Of a stretch of 64,000 bases of DNA, positions 1 through 13,380 are shown in pieces. The notes beneath the pieces were generated by a model. That model had not been told where the DNA came from. It did not search any database and saw only the letters and a list, made by a program, of their open reading frames with translations. Within the stretch, counting starts at the first letter, position 1. Every line of letters starts with the position of its first letter. Source of the DNA: Hirsutella rhossiliensis (Eukaryota > Ascomycota > Sordariomycetes > Hypocreales > Ophiocordycipitaceae); NCBI RefSeq assembly GCF_020360975.1, contig NW_025408667.1, positions 5,704,001 through 5,768,000 on the forward strand, in the 5' to 3' direction. Position numbers and translations under genes: made by a program.

Positions 1-119
1 GCTTATATACGCTCTAGGTAAGCTAAGCCTACGTAACTTCTCGTCCTAACCTTTATTCCGAGCCGCCTTATTACGTAAACTTAGCTAGCTCTCCTATAGC
101 CCGCTAACCGTAGTCGTAA
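1..119. repeat. 119-bp repeat, copy 1 (partner at 14,711)
   Basis: Bases 1-119 match 14,711-14,829 with scattered transitions. Both copies contain the string cctttattccgag and end at cgtagtcgtaat, after which they diverge. The second copy lies directly beside the RNase H end of a minus-strand Gypsy relic, so this is probably the same internal piece of a Gypsy family. The window edge cuts the first copy, so its true extent is unknown. Confidence 0.7.
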
Positions 120-3100
120 TATAATATCTCCCTTCCTTTTAGTCTTATCCGTAAGACCTACTACTACCTTAGCCGCTATATATAAATATACCCTTATCGC
201 GCGTATATATATTCCCTATTCGTCCTTTCTATCCCTTAGGATATACTACTAATAGTATATTTAGTCGCGTATCGAAGGATCGTTCTCGTAAGACCCTTAA
301 GCGTATTCGTTTAGCTAAGTTTATTAATCGTCTTAGTTTCGACGTTATACTATATTCTTTCTATTTATCGCGCGGCTTCCGCTATAAAATACTAAAGAAA
401 TCTTCTAAGTATACCGAATATATATAGTAGGGTTATTCTTACGATATATCGGGCGTAGCGATTAGCTCCTATAGGTAACTTTATTATCCTACTTATTATT
501 TATAGCTAATATATTCCTTAGTATCCTAAATAAATCTAAAGTCCGATCGATTAAATAAAGAAGAAGAAATTGCTAAGGAGCGAATATTAAAAGCTTAAGC
601 CGACCTAAATAAAGCCTTAGCTCGTTTAGCGCGGCTTTACTATTAAAAGCGCTAGCTAAAGATAAAGGGTATTAAGATAGTTTATTAGGGCCTTTATTCC
701 TTAGATAACCTTAACGAGGCTAAGCGCTAAGAATCTAAAGCGGTAGTCGATATTTAGTCTATAGGTAGATTTAATATAATTAATTAGAACGCTATTAGTT
801 CGTTAGGCGATTTTATAATACCTAGGGTAGATTTTACTAATAGAACTATTAAAGTAGAGAACCGTAGTAGGTTAAGTACTTAAGTAGTTCCTAAGTATTT
901 TCTTTTAGTTTATATCCCTTCTACTTAATAAGGTATTCCTATTACTAACCTTATTTTCTTATATCTAGTATTTATTTAGCTTTATATTCTTAATCGTCGT
1001 TAACTTTAATTTTTTCCTATAGTTTAGCGTTTCGTAGCGCTAGTTCTAATAATAAGATATAAAATATTAGGTATATCCGTATTATTATTAGTAGCGAAAG
1101 TTTATAGTTAACTTTTAAAATAGTTTTCTTAACTTTAAACGGTCTAAGTTTCTTAAAATCTAATTTATTACTTAGTCGTTTTATTTTAATATTTTATTAT
1201 ATAAGGTAGACTATATCTCTCTCTTAAAAGATTAGTCCCTATAATCTTTTCCGATTATAGTAAGTAGATATTTATTCTTTAATAAATTAAAGTTCTTATT
1301 ATATTTCTTTATATAATTTTCGTAGCTAATCTACTTATAGTATCGCTTATTTTACTTATAGTCCTTATTGAGTAACCTTAAATACTTCTAGGTTATATCT
1401 ATAATTAGCGTATACTAGTAAGAGCTTAGTTATTTTTATAACTAAGCTATTATAAGCTAGTTACGCTATTAGTAGCTATTTAACTTAATTGTTTTATTCG
1501 TAGCTAATATAGTATCGTAAATATTATTTAAGCGTTTAGTTAAGTCGTTCTATTTATCTATCTATTTATAGGTAATAAGCTATACTAAGCTTATATTTCG
1601 TCCTTAATTATACTATAAGAGCTTACTAAAACTTAGCTATAAATATACTTCCTTTATTAAAGATAATCTTATTTAGTAGTCTATAATTACTAATAATTAT
1701 TTATAGGAATATATATACTAGTTCTTCTATATTACTTACTTCTTTATATAGTAAGAAGTATTTATACTTTATTAGTCTATTAGTAATAACGAATATACTA
1801 TTATACTTAACGTTAGTTATAGGTTCTTTTAATAGTAATAGCTTTATAATATAGTCAAAAGCTATCGAATCCTATAGTTTTTCTAGTACTAGTAGCGGTT
1901 ATAATTCTCTATATAGTTTATATCGTTTAGCTTTACTTTATACGTAAAGTTTATATTCTTTAATAACTTATCGTACTACTTCTTTAAGCTATAGGAAGTT
2001 ATATTATCGTTTAATCCGTTTTATTATTCTTTAGATTCCTTAGTATCTATATATTAAATATTCGTATATATCTTATATAACTTTATCTCGTAACGCTAGT
2101 AGTATTTAGATTTTATTCTTATATATTAGAATTTCCGAATATTTTATATCGTATCCCTTTAATACTTTATATTCTTTTATTTATTTTAGGATCTTTTAGT
2201 ATATCGAGTCGTTAGGTTATACTTTAAATATTATATTTAGCTATTATTACTAGTAGTTCCTATTTTCGTTAATTTCTAAGAGCTATCCTTTCGCTATAGG
2301 TGCTCTTATATTATAGTTACTTTATTAACTAAGGGTATTAGCTTAACTATTTTCTATTCCTTTTTTATAGATTATTTCGTAGTTAAATTCTAATAAGTAT
2401 TCGGCTTATTAGATCTATTATCTATTTAACTATTATATTATTATAAAGTATAAGATATTCTTATAATCTATATAGACCTTAACTTTATACTTACTTTTAA
2501 GAAGGTAGTATTAAAATTCCTTAAAAGCTTAAATAATTATAAGGAATTCTTTATCGTAGATAGGGTAATTAAGTTCTACGCTATATAGCTTTTTTAAGTA
2601 AAATATAATTAGTTATAGTCTTCCTTTATTATCCTTTTATCCGATTTATACTCCTAGAGTAAAGTCTAATATATTAGTTTTAAGTTCGATTTATTGTTTT
2701 AGATTAAAGGTAGTTAAGACTAGTTCTTATATAATCGTAGTTTTAATATATTCGAAAGCTTCGTTAGCTTTATCGTCCTATATAAATTCTTTTTCCTTCT
2801 TTATTAAGTTATATAGTAGTACTACGATCTTTTTAAAATCTTTAATAAATCGTTAGTAGTAATTTATAAATCCTAGGAAACTTTATATATCCTTAACGTT
2901 CTTTAGCGTTAGCTATTCTTTAACTAAGTTAATCTTATCTTATTATATTTATATCTCTCTTAGTAAGATCGTATATTTAAGGAAGTCTACTTCCTATATA
3001 TAGAACTTACTTTTCTTTAGTTTAACTAGTAACTTTATATTCTAAAGTACGCGGAGTACCTTATAGACGTATTCCTTATATTCTTTTAAGGTATCTAAGA

Positions 3101-3990
3101 AGATTAGGATATTATCTAAGTATACTATTATAAAGATATCTAAGTATTCGCGTAGGATATTATTAATTATCTATTAAAAGGTAGCTAGTATATTTATAAG
3201 TCTAAATAGTATTACTAGATATTTAAATAGTCTAAATTTCGTTTTAAAGGCTATTATCTATTTATATCCTTTTTTTATACGTATTAAGTTATAGGCGCCT
3301 TTAAGATTAAGGGCTATAAACTATTTTTTACTATATAATCGATTTTATAGTTTTAATATAAGCGGTAATAGTATTTAGTCTTTTATTATAATATCGTTTA
3401 AGCGTTTATAGTTAATAACTAATCGTAGCTTACCGTTTTTCTTTAAAATAAATATAACTAGATAGCTTACTTTAGATATTAATATTTATATATATCCCTT
3501 TTATAGATTCTCGTCGAGGTAGTCGTATAGTATTTATAGTTACTTTTCGTTTAAGTTATAGATCTTATAGAACGTCGGCGTTATTCTATCCTTAAGATAA
3601 ATTTTATAGTCTTATTAGCTATATTTAGGTAACCCTATCTTAAGTTCTTCCTTAAAGAGTTTATTATATTTCCGGTATTCTTAAGGGATATTCTTTATTC
3701 TATCTTATAAGCTTTATTCTTTCTTTTAAGAGCTAGTTTCTCTTAACTTAAGCTCTTTATTAATTTATTTAAGGTCTTTCCTTAAAGTAGTAATAACTCT
3801 TTAAATCTTTATATTATATCCTTTATTCTATTTATATTAGATACTAAGTTATATAGCCGTATTAGTTAGTATATAGGTCTTATTAATCGATTTTATTATA
3901 TCCGCTAGTTTAGTTACTATTTTTATTTATATTACTAAAGCCTATAATAATTTACTTAAATAGTTATCCTTTTTATTAAAAACTTCTCGC
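120..3990 (-). mobile_element. Gypsy-type LTR retrotransposon relic, pol region
   Basis: On the minus strand the reverse transcriptase active site is readable at about 3,092-3,149 as VYLDNILIF, a mutated form of the family YLDD box. Just upstream in the same frame (about 3,150-3,250) is the typical Gypsy segment that includes LINILATF and IINNILREYLD. RNase H and integrase are expected at lower coordinates and fragments of both seem present, but I did not resolve them. Stops at former Gln and Trp codons make it non-functional. No LTR was identified. The element may continue beyond the insertion at about 4 kb into the gag-like sequence at 13.4-14.4 kb, but that link is a guess. Confidence 0.75.
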
Positions 3991-4199
3991 GAAACCGATA
4001 TACGCCCGTAGCGGGTACGCATCGCGACTAAAACACTAACTAATACTAGGAATTAATTTAGTAGTATTAATTACCCTTAGTAACGATGCTACGCTAAGGC
4101 CGAGGGGTAGGTAGACGTAGTAGCGGCCCTCGACGTACCGGGCTCGATTAGAGCGCGTAGCGCGAAGAGACGCTACCCGAATTTATATACCCCGATAGA

Positions 4200-7100
4200 G
4201 CGAGTTAATAAACCTAAAGCAGCGATACGATACCGGCCTAGGCGCCGAGCGACCTTATAGAAAAAGTAATATACGACGAACTCGCGGGCTTTATCCTAAG
4301 CGTATAGTTCGGTAGGGTATAGGCAGTAGTCGAACGGCTCTCTAGGGCGAAGAGCTGCGCCGGTAGCGCGTCGTCGGCGGTGCTCTACGCGGACGAGAGC
4401 TTTAAGACGATAATCCGGGATATAATTAAGGAGGTAGTTAAGGAAGAACTCCGCCTAGGCATCGCTTCGGGCCCTAGGGGCCCTAAGCGAACCTAGGCCG
4501 CGGTCGTAGCCGAGACTAAGGGACTAACCTAATATAAAGCTATAGTAAAATAGGTCCTACCGTACTATAAACGCGAGATTATTATAGTCCTTACTAGGGC
4601 ACTGCCCGAAATCTTAAGTCGCGAACCGAAGGATATAGTAAAGGCGGTAAATATAGCCTTAAAAGCTACGAGCGCTATAGCGGCGAGGCGCCTCTAAAGC
4701 GGAGATATCGCGGTTATATTTAATACCGCGGTAAGAGCCTATTAAAGGGACTAAGGCTAGGTTAAGGCCGTATTTAGACTAGAGGCTACGATCTCCCGCC
4801 GCGCGTATATAGTAGTCGTAAAGAACGTCCCCTTAGTAGTAGCGATAGTAAATAGGGAGCGATTGCTTTATAAGATTATAGAGGTAAATAAAGTCGAGGT
4901 CCTCTAGGCCTAGGCGCTATGCCCCCGATCTAAGATATCGACGGCAACGACTATACTTATTAGGGTTAGTAGCCTAGAGGAGGCTAATAGGCTCTACGAC
5001 CTAGGCCTAGTCCTTAAAGTATAGATCTTTTAATATAAACCCTATAATAAGTCGGTCTAACTATAAAGGTACTATAACTACTATAGATATAGCTATATCG
5101 CTAGGCGATATATATCGATATAACTCTATAGCTAATATAGGAGCATAGTATATAATAGAGGTAAGGACGAATATAAGGCTAAGAAGGGCGAAATCCCCTA
5201 TAACTATATCTTATACTAAGGAGACTACCTATTATAGACCTAGACCTACCCCGTAGTAAATAAAGCCTAGGAAAAAGCGAGGGAAAACTACCCGCGACGA
5301 CCCTAACGGTTTACGAATACCTAGACGTACGCCGAGTAATAGGTGCTCCCTACCGTCGAAACCTAGGGCGTTCCTAAATCGACCGTAGTCCGGAAGCGGG
5401 GACTAGGTAGACCGCGCCGGGATAAGAGGTCGAGCTCGAGACACCCGCCGGCTAATAGGGCTAGGGAGGCCGAACTAAGTACGAACGATATTTATAAGTA
5501 TAGTAGATAGAGAAGCGCTAAGAGATAGAGCGCCTCCCTCTTTATATAGACGACCCTTTTTACCCTAACCTTACTTATATATAACTAAAAGTACTATTTT
5601 AAAATATATAAAAGAGATATAAGCTAGCTTAGTTAGCGCTTTACTACTAGGCCGGCTTTAACCTAATAGTACTATAGGAAGTAGAAGCTATACTAAGAGG
5701 CGGCCCCCCCCCCCTTAGAGCGGCGCCCTATAGCCTAGTCTATAAGGAGGGGAGGTGCGCGCTATATATATATAAAAGGCTTAGGCCGGGGACTTAGTCG
5801 CCTTAGTCTAGACTAGACTAAAGCGAGGTAATTTTCGGGGATAGTACTAAACTATAGGCGATTTACTTACTACTAAGGGCCGCGAGGGTAAGAGCGCTAC
5901 GCGACCTAAGCGTAATCGAACTAAAGCACCTTATAGTAATAGTAGGGGACTTTAATATCTATTACCCGCTCTAGGACGGATATAATAGAACCTCGGATAG
6001 CGCGATATAACTTATATAAGAGGCGATAAGGCTATAACTTAAACTCGCTACCTTAAGAGGGGAGTATATAAGATTCTTCTATAGCTAAAGGGATAGTACT
6101 ATCGACCTAGCTTAGGTAACGCTAGAGACTAGAATATAGTATACCGGGCCCGACTTAGACCTAACTAGGTTAAACTATATCCCTTAAACTATTATACTAT
6201 AGGTCGATACTTAAGCCTAGGTACCTAAACTAGCCTTAAGGTAAAAAGAAGCGGAAGTAAAGCTAGTCGAAGCTAAGACTATATCCCGGCTAGGACTATA
6301 CTAGCTAATGCTCTAAACGCCTAAGGATATCGATAAGGACTTAGACTATATTTTCGCTACTCTAGCGTAGATCGCGATAGCTATAGTTCCGCGTCGGGGG
6401 CGAGTATTACCTAAGGGCAACGTATAGTTTACCCCGGAGGTAAGGAGGGCGATAAGGGAGGCTAAGAGGGCAAGGAGGAAGTATAAGCGGGAAAGGAATA
6501 AGGCGAACTAAGAAGACCTATATAAGGCGTCTATAGCTTAGAAGTAGACCGTCCGCGAGGCGAGGAGGGCCTATTAGCGTAAGTTCTTAAAGGAATTTAG
6601 CGCCGATAATACTAAGCTCTAGAACGTAGAGAGGTAGGTAAGACTCTATAATAGGCTACTACCGGAACTAACCTATATCCTACCGCTAGTTAAGGAAGGT
6701 AAGGACTAACTAACGGAAACCTTTAAAGGGAAGGCTTAGCTACTAGCCGCTAAGTTCTTCTTACTAGAGGCCGGTACGACCTAAGGGCTACCCCGGCCTA
6801 TAGCTAAGGCGACCCTTATAGTTAACTAATAGATCTAGCTAGCCGATATTATAGGGGCGCTAGGTAAGATAGTAAGCTAGAAAGCAGCGGGTCTAGATAG
6901 CGTCCCCTTAAGGTTTATTAAGAAGTATAGCCTAGCCTTAGTCTAGCGACTAGCTACGATCTTTAACGCCTATACCTAACTCTTATATTTCCTAGGTTAG
7001 TTCTATAGCGCGAATATAGTAGTTATTTAAAAGCTAGGTAAGAGGCCGGACGCCTACTATATAGTAGGGGGTTAGAGACTAATCTCCCTCCTACCTATAG

Positions 7101-8900
7101 TAGGAAAAGTACTCGAGTAGATACTAGCTTAGAGGATCGCGGGAGTAGCGGAGGCGAACGGTATCTTACTAAACGGATAAATAAGGAATAGGAGGGAACG
7201 CTTTACGGAGGCGGCGATCCTACTAATAATAGAACTAGTACGCGTAACGTAGGCCTAGAGGGGCATTATATTATTCCTATAGCTAGATATTAAGGGCGTA
7301 TTTAATATAGTTAACTATAATAAGCTTATAAGGGAACTAGAGCTTAGGGGATACCCTAGGTAGCTTATAAGCTTAATACGGAGCTTTATAAGCGATAGGA
7401 GATCGACCCTTTACTTCGATAAAAGGACCTTAGAGCTAACTTAAGTGCCGATAAGAGTCCCTTAAGGCTCCCCCCTATCCCCGATCCTATTTCTATACTA
7501 TATAACCCCTTTATATAAAAAGCTTAGTATAATATATAGTATTTATACTATCGGCTTCGCCGATAATATAAATATAGTTAATATTAGACTCGATAAGGCT
7601 ACTATAGTAGCACGCTTAGAGGAAGCCTAGAGGGTATACGCGGAATAAGCGACCGAGTTCGTAGTTACTTTTAAACCGTCGAAGAGCGAATTAATATACT
7701 TTATATAAAGGAGATAAGTAATAACGACGCCGGTATACCTCGGAGCTAACGTAGTAACCCCGGTCTAGGAGGCCCGCCTACTAAGGGTTTAGGTATACTA
7801 GAAACTACGCTAGAAGGCGTACCTAAAATAACTCCGAGTAAAGTTAAAGCGCTAGACTATAGCCTTAACCGGGCTCGCGGCGTCTACGTAGGGCTATACC
7901 CTACTACGCGCTAGGGAAGTCTATAGTAAGGTAATCCGGTGCTTAATCTCCTACGCTATAGTTATATTCTACGAGATAACGCCTATAGGGGGGAAACTAT
8001 ATAAAATCGCGCGGGACCTTACCCGGGACTAGTTAGCCTACCTCTAGGTAGTAATAGGTGCCTACCGCGCGACCTTAGTCTACTAAGTCGAAGCGGAGGC
8101 GTAGGTGCCCTTAATCGACCTCTACCTAAACTAAAGAATAATAGATACCCTCTAAAAACTAAAAGACTTAGGGCTCCTAAGCTAAATCTAACGCGCGTCT
8201 AATACGGTTATAGGTATACTTAAAAGGAGGCGATGCTAGAGAGAGGGCAGACCCTTAGCGGCACTACCTCTAGGTAAACCCCCCCTTATAGAGGAGATAA
8301 GGGGGGTCTAAAACTAAATAGGAATAGACGACCTCTTAGATAAAGCTAAGTCGCTTAAAAGGCTAAACGAGGAATAGGCCGCTTAATAGAACGCTAGGGA
8401 AGACGCGATCTAATAATACTAAACTACCCTTTACCCTACTAACTTCCCGCCTTAGTTTAATAAGGCGATAACGCTAGACTATTACGAGGGCCTTCCTAAG
8501 TATATTAGTATAGTAATTACCTAGATATATATAGGAAAGATTAAGCTTAATAACTTTCTCTTTAACCGACGGGTCTTTAATATAGTTTCGCTAATATATA
8601 CCTATAGATAAAGATAGGATACTATCTACTATACGATAATTAACTATCTATTAACGGTAGAGGTAAGGGAGTCCCTCTTAATATAGGCCCGAGACGTAGG
8701 TAATATAAGAGCGGGCCTTTAAGGGAAAAGGACTATAGCGCCGTTAGCGTAATAGTTCCTTTACTTAGGTAGGCTCCGCTAGTTCGACCTAGCTCGGAAG
8801 CTATATATAGATATACCGGATAATAAAACCGGGGTTGCGCTAGGGATAGAGCGGCCTTAACTAGGACTACCTTAGCTAACTACCTCCCTTATTAGGGCGA
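4200..8900 (+). mobile_element. Non-LTR retrotransposon (LINE, Tad/I-like) relic
   Basis: Three family landmarks appear in order on the plus strand. At about 5,067-5,111 there is a retroviral-type zinc knuckle with its cysteines and histidine changed to tyrosine. At about 5,942-5,980 is VGDFNIYYPL, matching the GDFNAHHPLW motif of the APE-like endonuclease, with Trp turned into a stop. At about 7,467-7,510 is GSPLSPILFLYY and at about 7,550-7,576 GFADNINI, matching the reverse transcriptase core and its catalytic aspartate box. The order gag-like ORF1, endonuclease, RT is that of Tad1 and I-clade elements. The GC content is higher than in the flanking Gypsy relics. I could not find a poly(A) tail or target duplication, so both ends are approximate. 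Confidence 0.78.
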
Positions 8901-9499
8901 CCTAGAAAGAGAGAGGACTTATAATTATAAGACTATAGCTTCGACTAAACTAGACCTAGACTAAGCGTAAACCTCGCCGATTAAACTATAGACTAAATAA
9001 AACTAATATAACCTAACCGAACTAACCTTAATAGCTATAGAATAAGACCTATTACCGAAAGACCGTAACTAAATAAGACTTAACCTAGAACCGAACTAAG
9101 ATAGAGCCGATAACTAGCCCCCCTTAAACTACGACCTTAGCCTAGCTTATCGGTAGTAACGTCCGCTTTATTATCGCGGTAAGAACGACGAGACCCCCCT
9201 AAGGTAGTACGCGGAGTATAAGAGGGAGTAACCTAAGGCTTACGAGGAGTATAGGGACTACTATTACTACGAGAACCCTAATAATAACCGAATAGACCCG
9301 ACCCTAAACCTAAACCGGAGCTAGCCTAGACGGCTAGCTTACGAGATAGAGTAACGACCGGGGTCTCTACTAAAGTAGGACCTATACTAGCGGCGGTATA
9401 GAGGCGTTCGCTACGGCCTATATTATAACTATAGATCTAATCGAGGTTAAGACTAATAATAATCTTAGCCGGGACTAAACCGCGATAGCTATAAAGACG
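8901..9499. other. Mutated sequence without resolved features
   Basis: This stretch joins the LINE relic to the unrecognised minus-strand ORF. It has the same CpA depletion as its surroundings. I see no motif that assigns it to either neighbour. Confidence 0.4.
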
Positions 9500-10250
9500 C
9501 TATTAAACGAAGTCGGGAGCGTTAGTAGGATCGGTAGGCGACGTAAGATAGGGACGCTTTAGGGCGGGCTCGGCGCTAGGAGAACTACTAGGCTATAGCT
9601 CGGCGTCGGAAGGAGACGTAGTTAGCTCCTAAGCTAGCTCCGCGATAGCTATAGGTATAAATACCTTAGCCTTAGCCTTAAATAGGGCCTTAAACGCGGC
9701 TACCGCCTTACCCTTACCTTTACCCTTCCCCTTATCGACGGGGATTAAGGCTAGAACGGGCTTAGTAAGACTAGTAAGATTAAAGCCGCTATCCTCCGCG
9801 TTAGGGCTATCGCTAATAATAAGATAGAAATAGTTAGCGAGATCGTTAACTACTATAAGAGTCTTCTAAGCGACTAAGAGCGACTTAGGCCCGACCTAGG
9901 CTACGGTCTTAATAGCGTCGCTAAACTTACTTAGGTGCTTCTTTAGGGACTTATATATATATCGGGTATTATCTATAAAATAGGTAAAGGCCGACGTAAG
10001 CGTCTTTATATTCTTAGCGACTATAGCTAGACTAGGGGCGGACTCGCTTAACGCGCCCTTACCCTTAGCGGCGGGGGCCTTCTAACTAGCGCGAATATAA
10101 GTTTCTAAAGTAATATAATAAAGGCGCTCTTATACTAAACCCTTAATAAGGGAAGGGCTATCGACCTTAGACTATACTTAGTAGAGGGCACTAGCGGCCT
10201 CCTCGCCTTTAGAGGTAATCTAGAACTTAGATTAGTACTAAACTTAGATA
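9500..10250 (-). pseudogene. Unrecognised degraded ORF, minus strand
   Basis: The minus strand keeps one frame open over most of this stretch, broken only by TAG or TAA codons that fit former Trp or Gln. The reading has protein-like composition: a helix-rich part containing NIKTLTSAFTYF and KSLKKHLSKFSDAI, then a Lys-Gly stretch (VDKGKGKGKGKAVAAFKAL), then a Ser/Pro-rich tail containing PSAEPALKRPYLTSP. I do not recognise the family. It lies just beyond the 3' end of the plus-strand LINE relic, in antisense. It could be ORF1 of another retroelement, a transposon accessory gene, or a captured host gene. Confidence 0.5.
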
Positions 10251-13200
10251 GTACTATAGTGGGAAGGGGTTACTTACTCGGTAATAAGACTAGTTAAAGT
10301 TAGCGTAAGCAATATACGCTTTAGCCTTTACGGCTATTAAAGTTAGTAAAAATACTAAAGGTAAGACCGACCTAAGATAAAGCTAGGATTAATATATATA
10401 AGACTAGTTTTAATAGCCGGCGAAGGACTTATAAGTAAGCTTACTAGTAAGACGCCCGATATATATAAAATATAGGATAGAGCGCTCCGATCCCGCTACT
10501 ATAGCGACTTTCTTATAAGGAGGGGGTTTTAAAGGAGGCGAGCCGCTACTACCTAAGTTAGCTTCCTAGTTAGATATTGCGACGCGATAACGAGCGAACT
10601 AGATATAGTATTAAGGAGACCTAGAGTTATAGAAATAAGGCGGGCGAGGTAGTAGTTAGGCCTACGAAAGAGATAAATAATAGAGAGATAGGAGGAGGTA
10701 TATATAGAACTAAGGGGGGAGGGCAGGTATATATAGGCGCGAGCCGGGCGCGCGTAATTAGTAACTATAAGATAGAGGGTAAATATAGGCCGCCGCGCCC
10801 TTAATCGGGAAGTCGCGTAGCTAGACGGGAACCGATTTACGATTAATAGAGCTAGCCGACCGAATTTCGATTAACCGGCCTTACCTAGGAGCGACCTATA
10901 CTAGCGCCCGGCCTAGCAACCGGATATTACTTGCCCTACTAACTAATAGACCGATAAGCTAATATAACCGCGGCTACGTAGCTACGACGCGGGAGCTAGG
11001 GTAAATAGAGGCGCCCGCGAGTTAGGCCCCTAGAGAGAGACTACTGCCTATAACCCTAGGCCCGGGCTAGCGAGCCCGGGCCGCGGCCGCTCGGGATAGT
11101 AGCGGCTATAGCCTAAGGGCCCGCGCCGAACGCGATTTCGGGAGGAGCCCATGGTAGCTAGCGTAAATTTCCTATATACTACTACTACGACCTTATTCGA
11201 GGCGGACCTATACTAAAAGAGGGGAGGGTTTTCCCTTAGGCACTTTAGTTTTTCCCTCCTATTTAATATTAAAGTTCTAGATACCTCTAGCTAGGTCCTT
11301 AGTATAATCTTAATAATAATAATATCCTTTTTATTCTATTTAATAGCTAAATTATTATAAAATTTTACTTTCTCCTAAATCTATTAGTCTTAGAAACTTA
11401 TATCTTTATCTTAATATAGCTAGCTAGTTTTTTAGTTAATTAGTAGGTTGCTCTCTTATAGCTATAGAAGTGTTAATATAAGGTTATATTCTTTAATATC
11501 TATAATATTAAAGTTAACTCGTTTATTATAGCCTTAGATATTAATATTAAGGTAATTAATCTCTATATTAATAATTCCGTTATTATAGTTAAATACTTCT
11601 CCTTCGATATTTATAAGTTTATATAGATCTTTCTTATATCTCTATATAAGTCGGTAACGATTAACGACTTTAGGTAAAACGTAATTACCTATTACGCTAT
11701 AGTTTAAAAGTATATATATATAATATCCCGCGATTTAGATATCTAATACTATTTAGTTACTATAGCTTACTATTACTATATATAGGGTCCTTAGATCTTA
11801 TTATATCATACTAGTCTATAGCCCTTTTATAAATAATATACCTTATTTTTTACTTAGTCCTTATTTATTTTATTTAGGTATTCTTCTTCGATTTATTATT
11901 AATATCGTTTCTTTATATTTTCGTCGCGTAGTATTATATTAAGGCTTAAGAGACTAATTTCTTATAGCTAATTAAAGATTTCTTATTTCTCGATACTATA
12001 TTATTTATATTATACTACTTTATAGTTAATTACGTACTATACTTTATAATTCTATTTATTTTTATACTAAAGGTTAAGTTTTCGTTTTATATCTTTTTAT
12101 TTCGTATATAGTATTTCCTTATTAATTCTTCCTTAGTCGAATATAGTATATAGCCTTTATATATATTACTAATAATCTTTTAATATACTATTATATCGTT
12201 TATACTATACTTATACCTTTTTATATTTATAAACTCTATAGTTTAGGTATATATATTTATTATAATTTTCTTTATTATATTTAACTTATTACGTAAGTCT
12301 TTAAAAGATTAAGGGTTTAGATACCTTAAAGTAAGTAGCGCTATATTATTCCTTTATTTTAGCGTATTTATAGATTTTATATATCTTTAAAAGATATCTT
12401 ATTAATAAACCGTAATTATCGTAGTATTTAAGTAGCGTACTATAATCGGGTTCTAATAATATAACTTAATTGTTTAGGTAGAGTTTATTAATTTTCTAGT
12501 AGTTTAGTTTTATACTTAAGTAGGGTTTCGAAAGTACTTATCCCTCGAACTTAACTAAGAAAGCGTTATATCGTGCTTTTATTTAGAAGTATATTATATA
12601 ATCTAAGTAAACGTATAATATCTATAAAATATACTTATAGTACTTATAAGTAAGTAGTATTCGTAGATCGTCTTTAAATTCTCCTTATAGTTACTATTCT
12701 TATTATAAAGCTATAAAGGTATTAACTATAGTAATAGCTATAGCGTAGTCTCCTTTATATAGTGCTAGTTAATATCGAATTAATATAGCTTATTAGTTTT
12801 CTATAAGAATTTAAGGTATTTATTAGGTTTTAATTTTAAGTATTTCTTTAAATTCTTTAAAGTATAAAGCATATTCTTTAATCGTAGTATTTTCCCTTAG
12901 TAGTAAGGGTAGTAATATAAGTTCGTTCTTATCTTCTATTTCTCTAGGTATTTCTTATTCTTTAAAGCTTATATCGTCGATACTTTATTATTCCTCTTTA
13001 GGTTATTATTTAAGTTTTATAAGTATAAAGGCTACGTCTATATCTTCTTTATTATATTGCTTATAAACTGCCTATTATTATTATTGATTTTTATTTTATA
13101 TATCTTCCTAAAATCGTTTACTATTTTTTCTAATCTAGTCTTATAAGACTCCTTTAAGATAAGGGTATTTTAGTTTTATAAATTTAACTTATTTCTATAT

Positions 13201-13380
13201 TTTAGGGTCCCTTTATTATATTATTATAAGGGTCTTCTTTAATAGCTTTAGGAACTATTTAGTACCGTTCTTATCGCTTAAGTATACTATATATTCGTCG
13301 TTATAATATATAGTCTAACTAAGGAGTTTATACTTTAGTTCCTATCTATTAATAGCGTTTAGGTATTTCTTACCTTCTAG
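10251..13380. other. Unresolved RIP-degraded repeat sequence
   Basis: Apart from the hairpin at 11,059 I could not assign this stretch. Up to about 11,170 it is comparatively GC-rich. After that it turns very AT-rich. Frames on the minus strand between about 11,300 and 13,300 carry scattered protein-like runs, which would fit further parts of the Gypsy element whose gag lies just beyond, but no catalytic motif was found. Confidence 0.35.
11059..11082. repeat. Perfect 10-bp GC hairpin
   Basis: GGCCCGGGCT and AGCCCGGGCC form a perfect 10-bp inverted repeat around the loop AGCG. All stem bases are G/C except one A/T pair. It stands in a GC-rich pocket (about 10,950-11,170) inside the AT-rich block, and its stem contains no CpA, so RIP would not have changed it. 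It may be a terminal or subterminal structure of a transposon. Confidence 0.75.
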
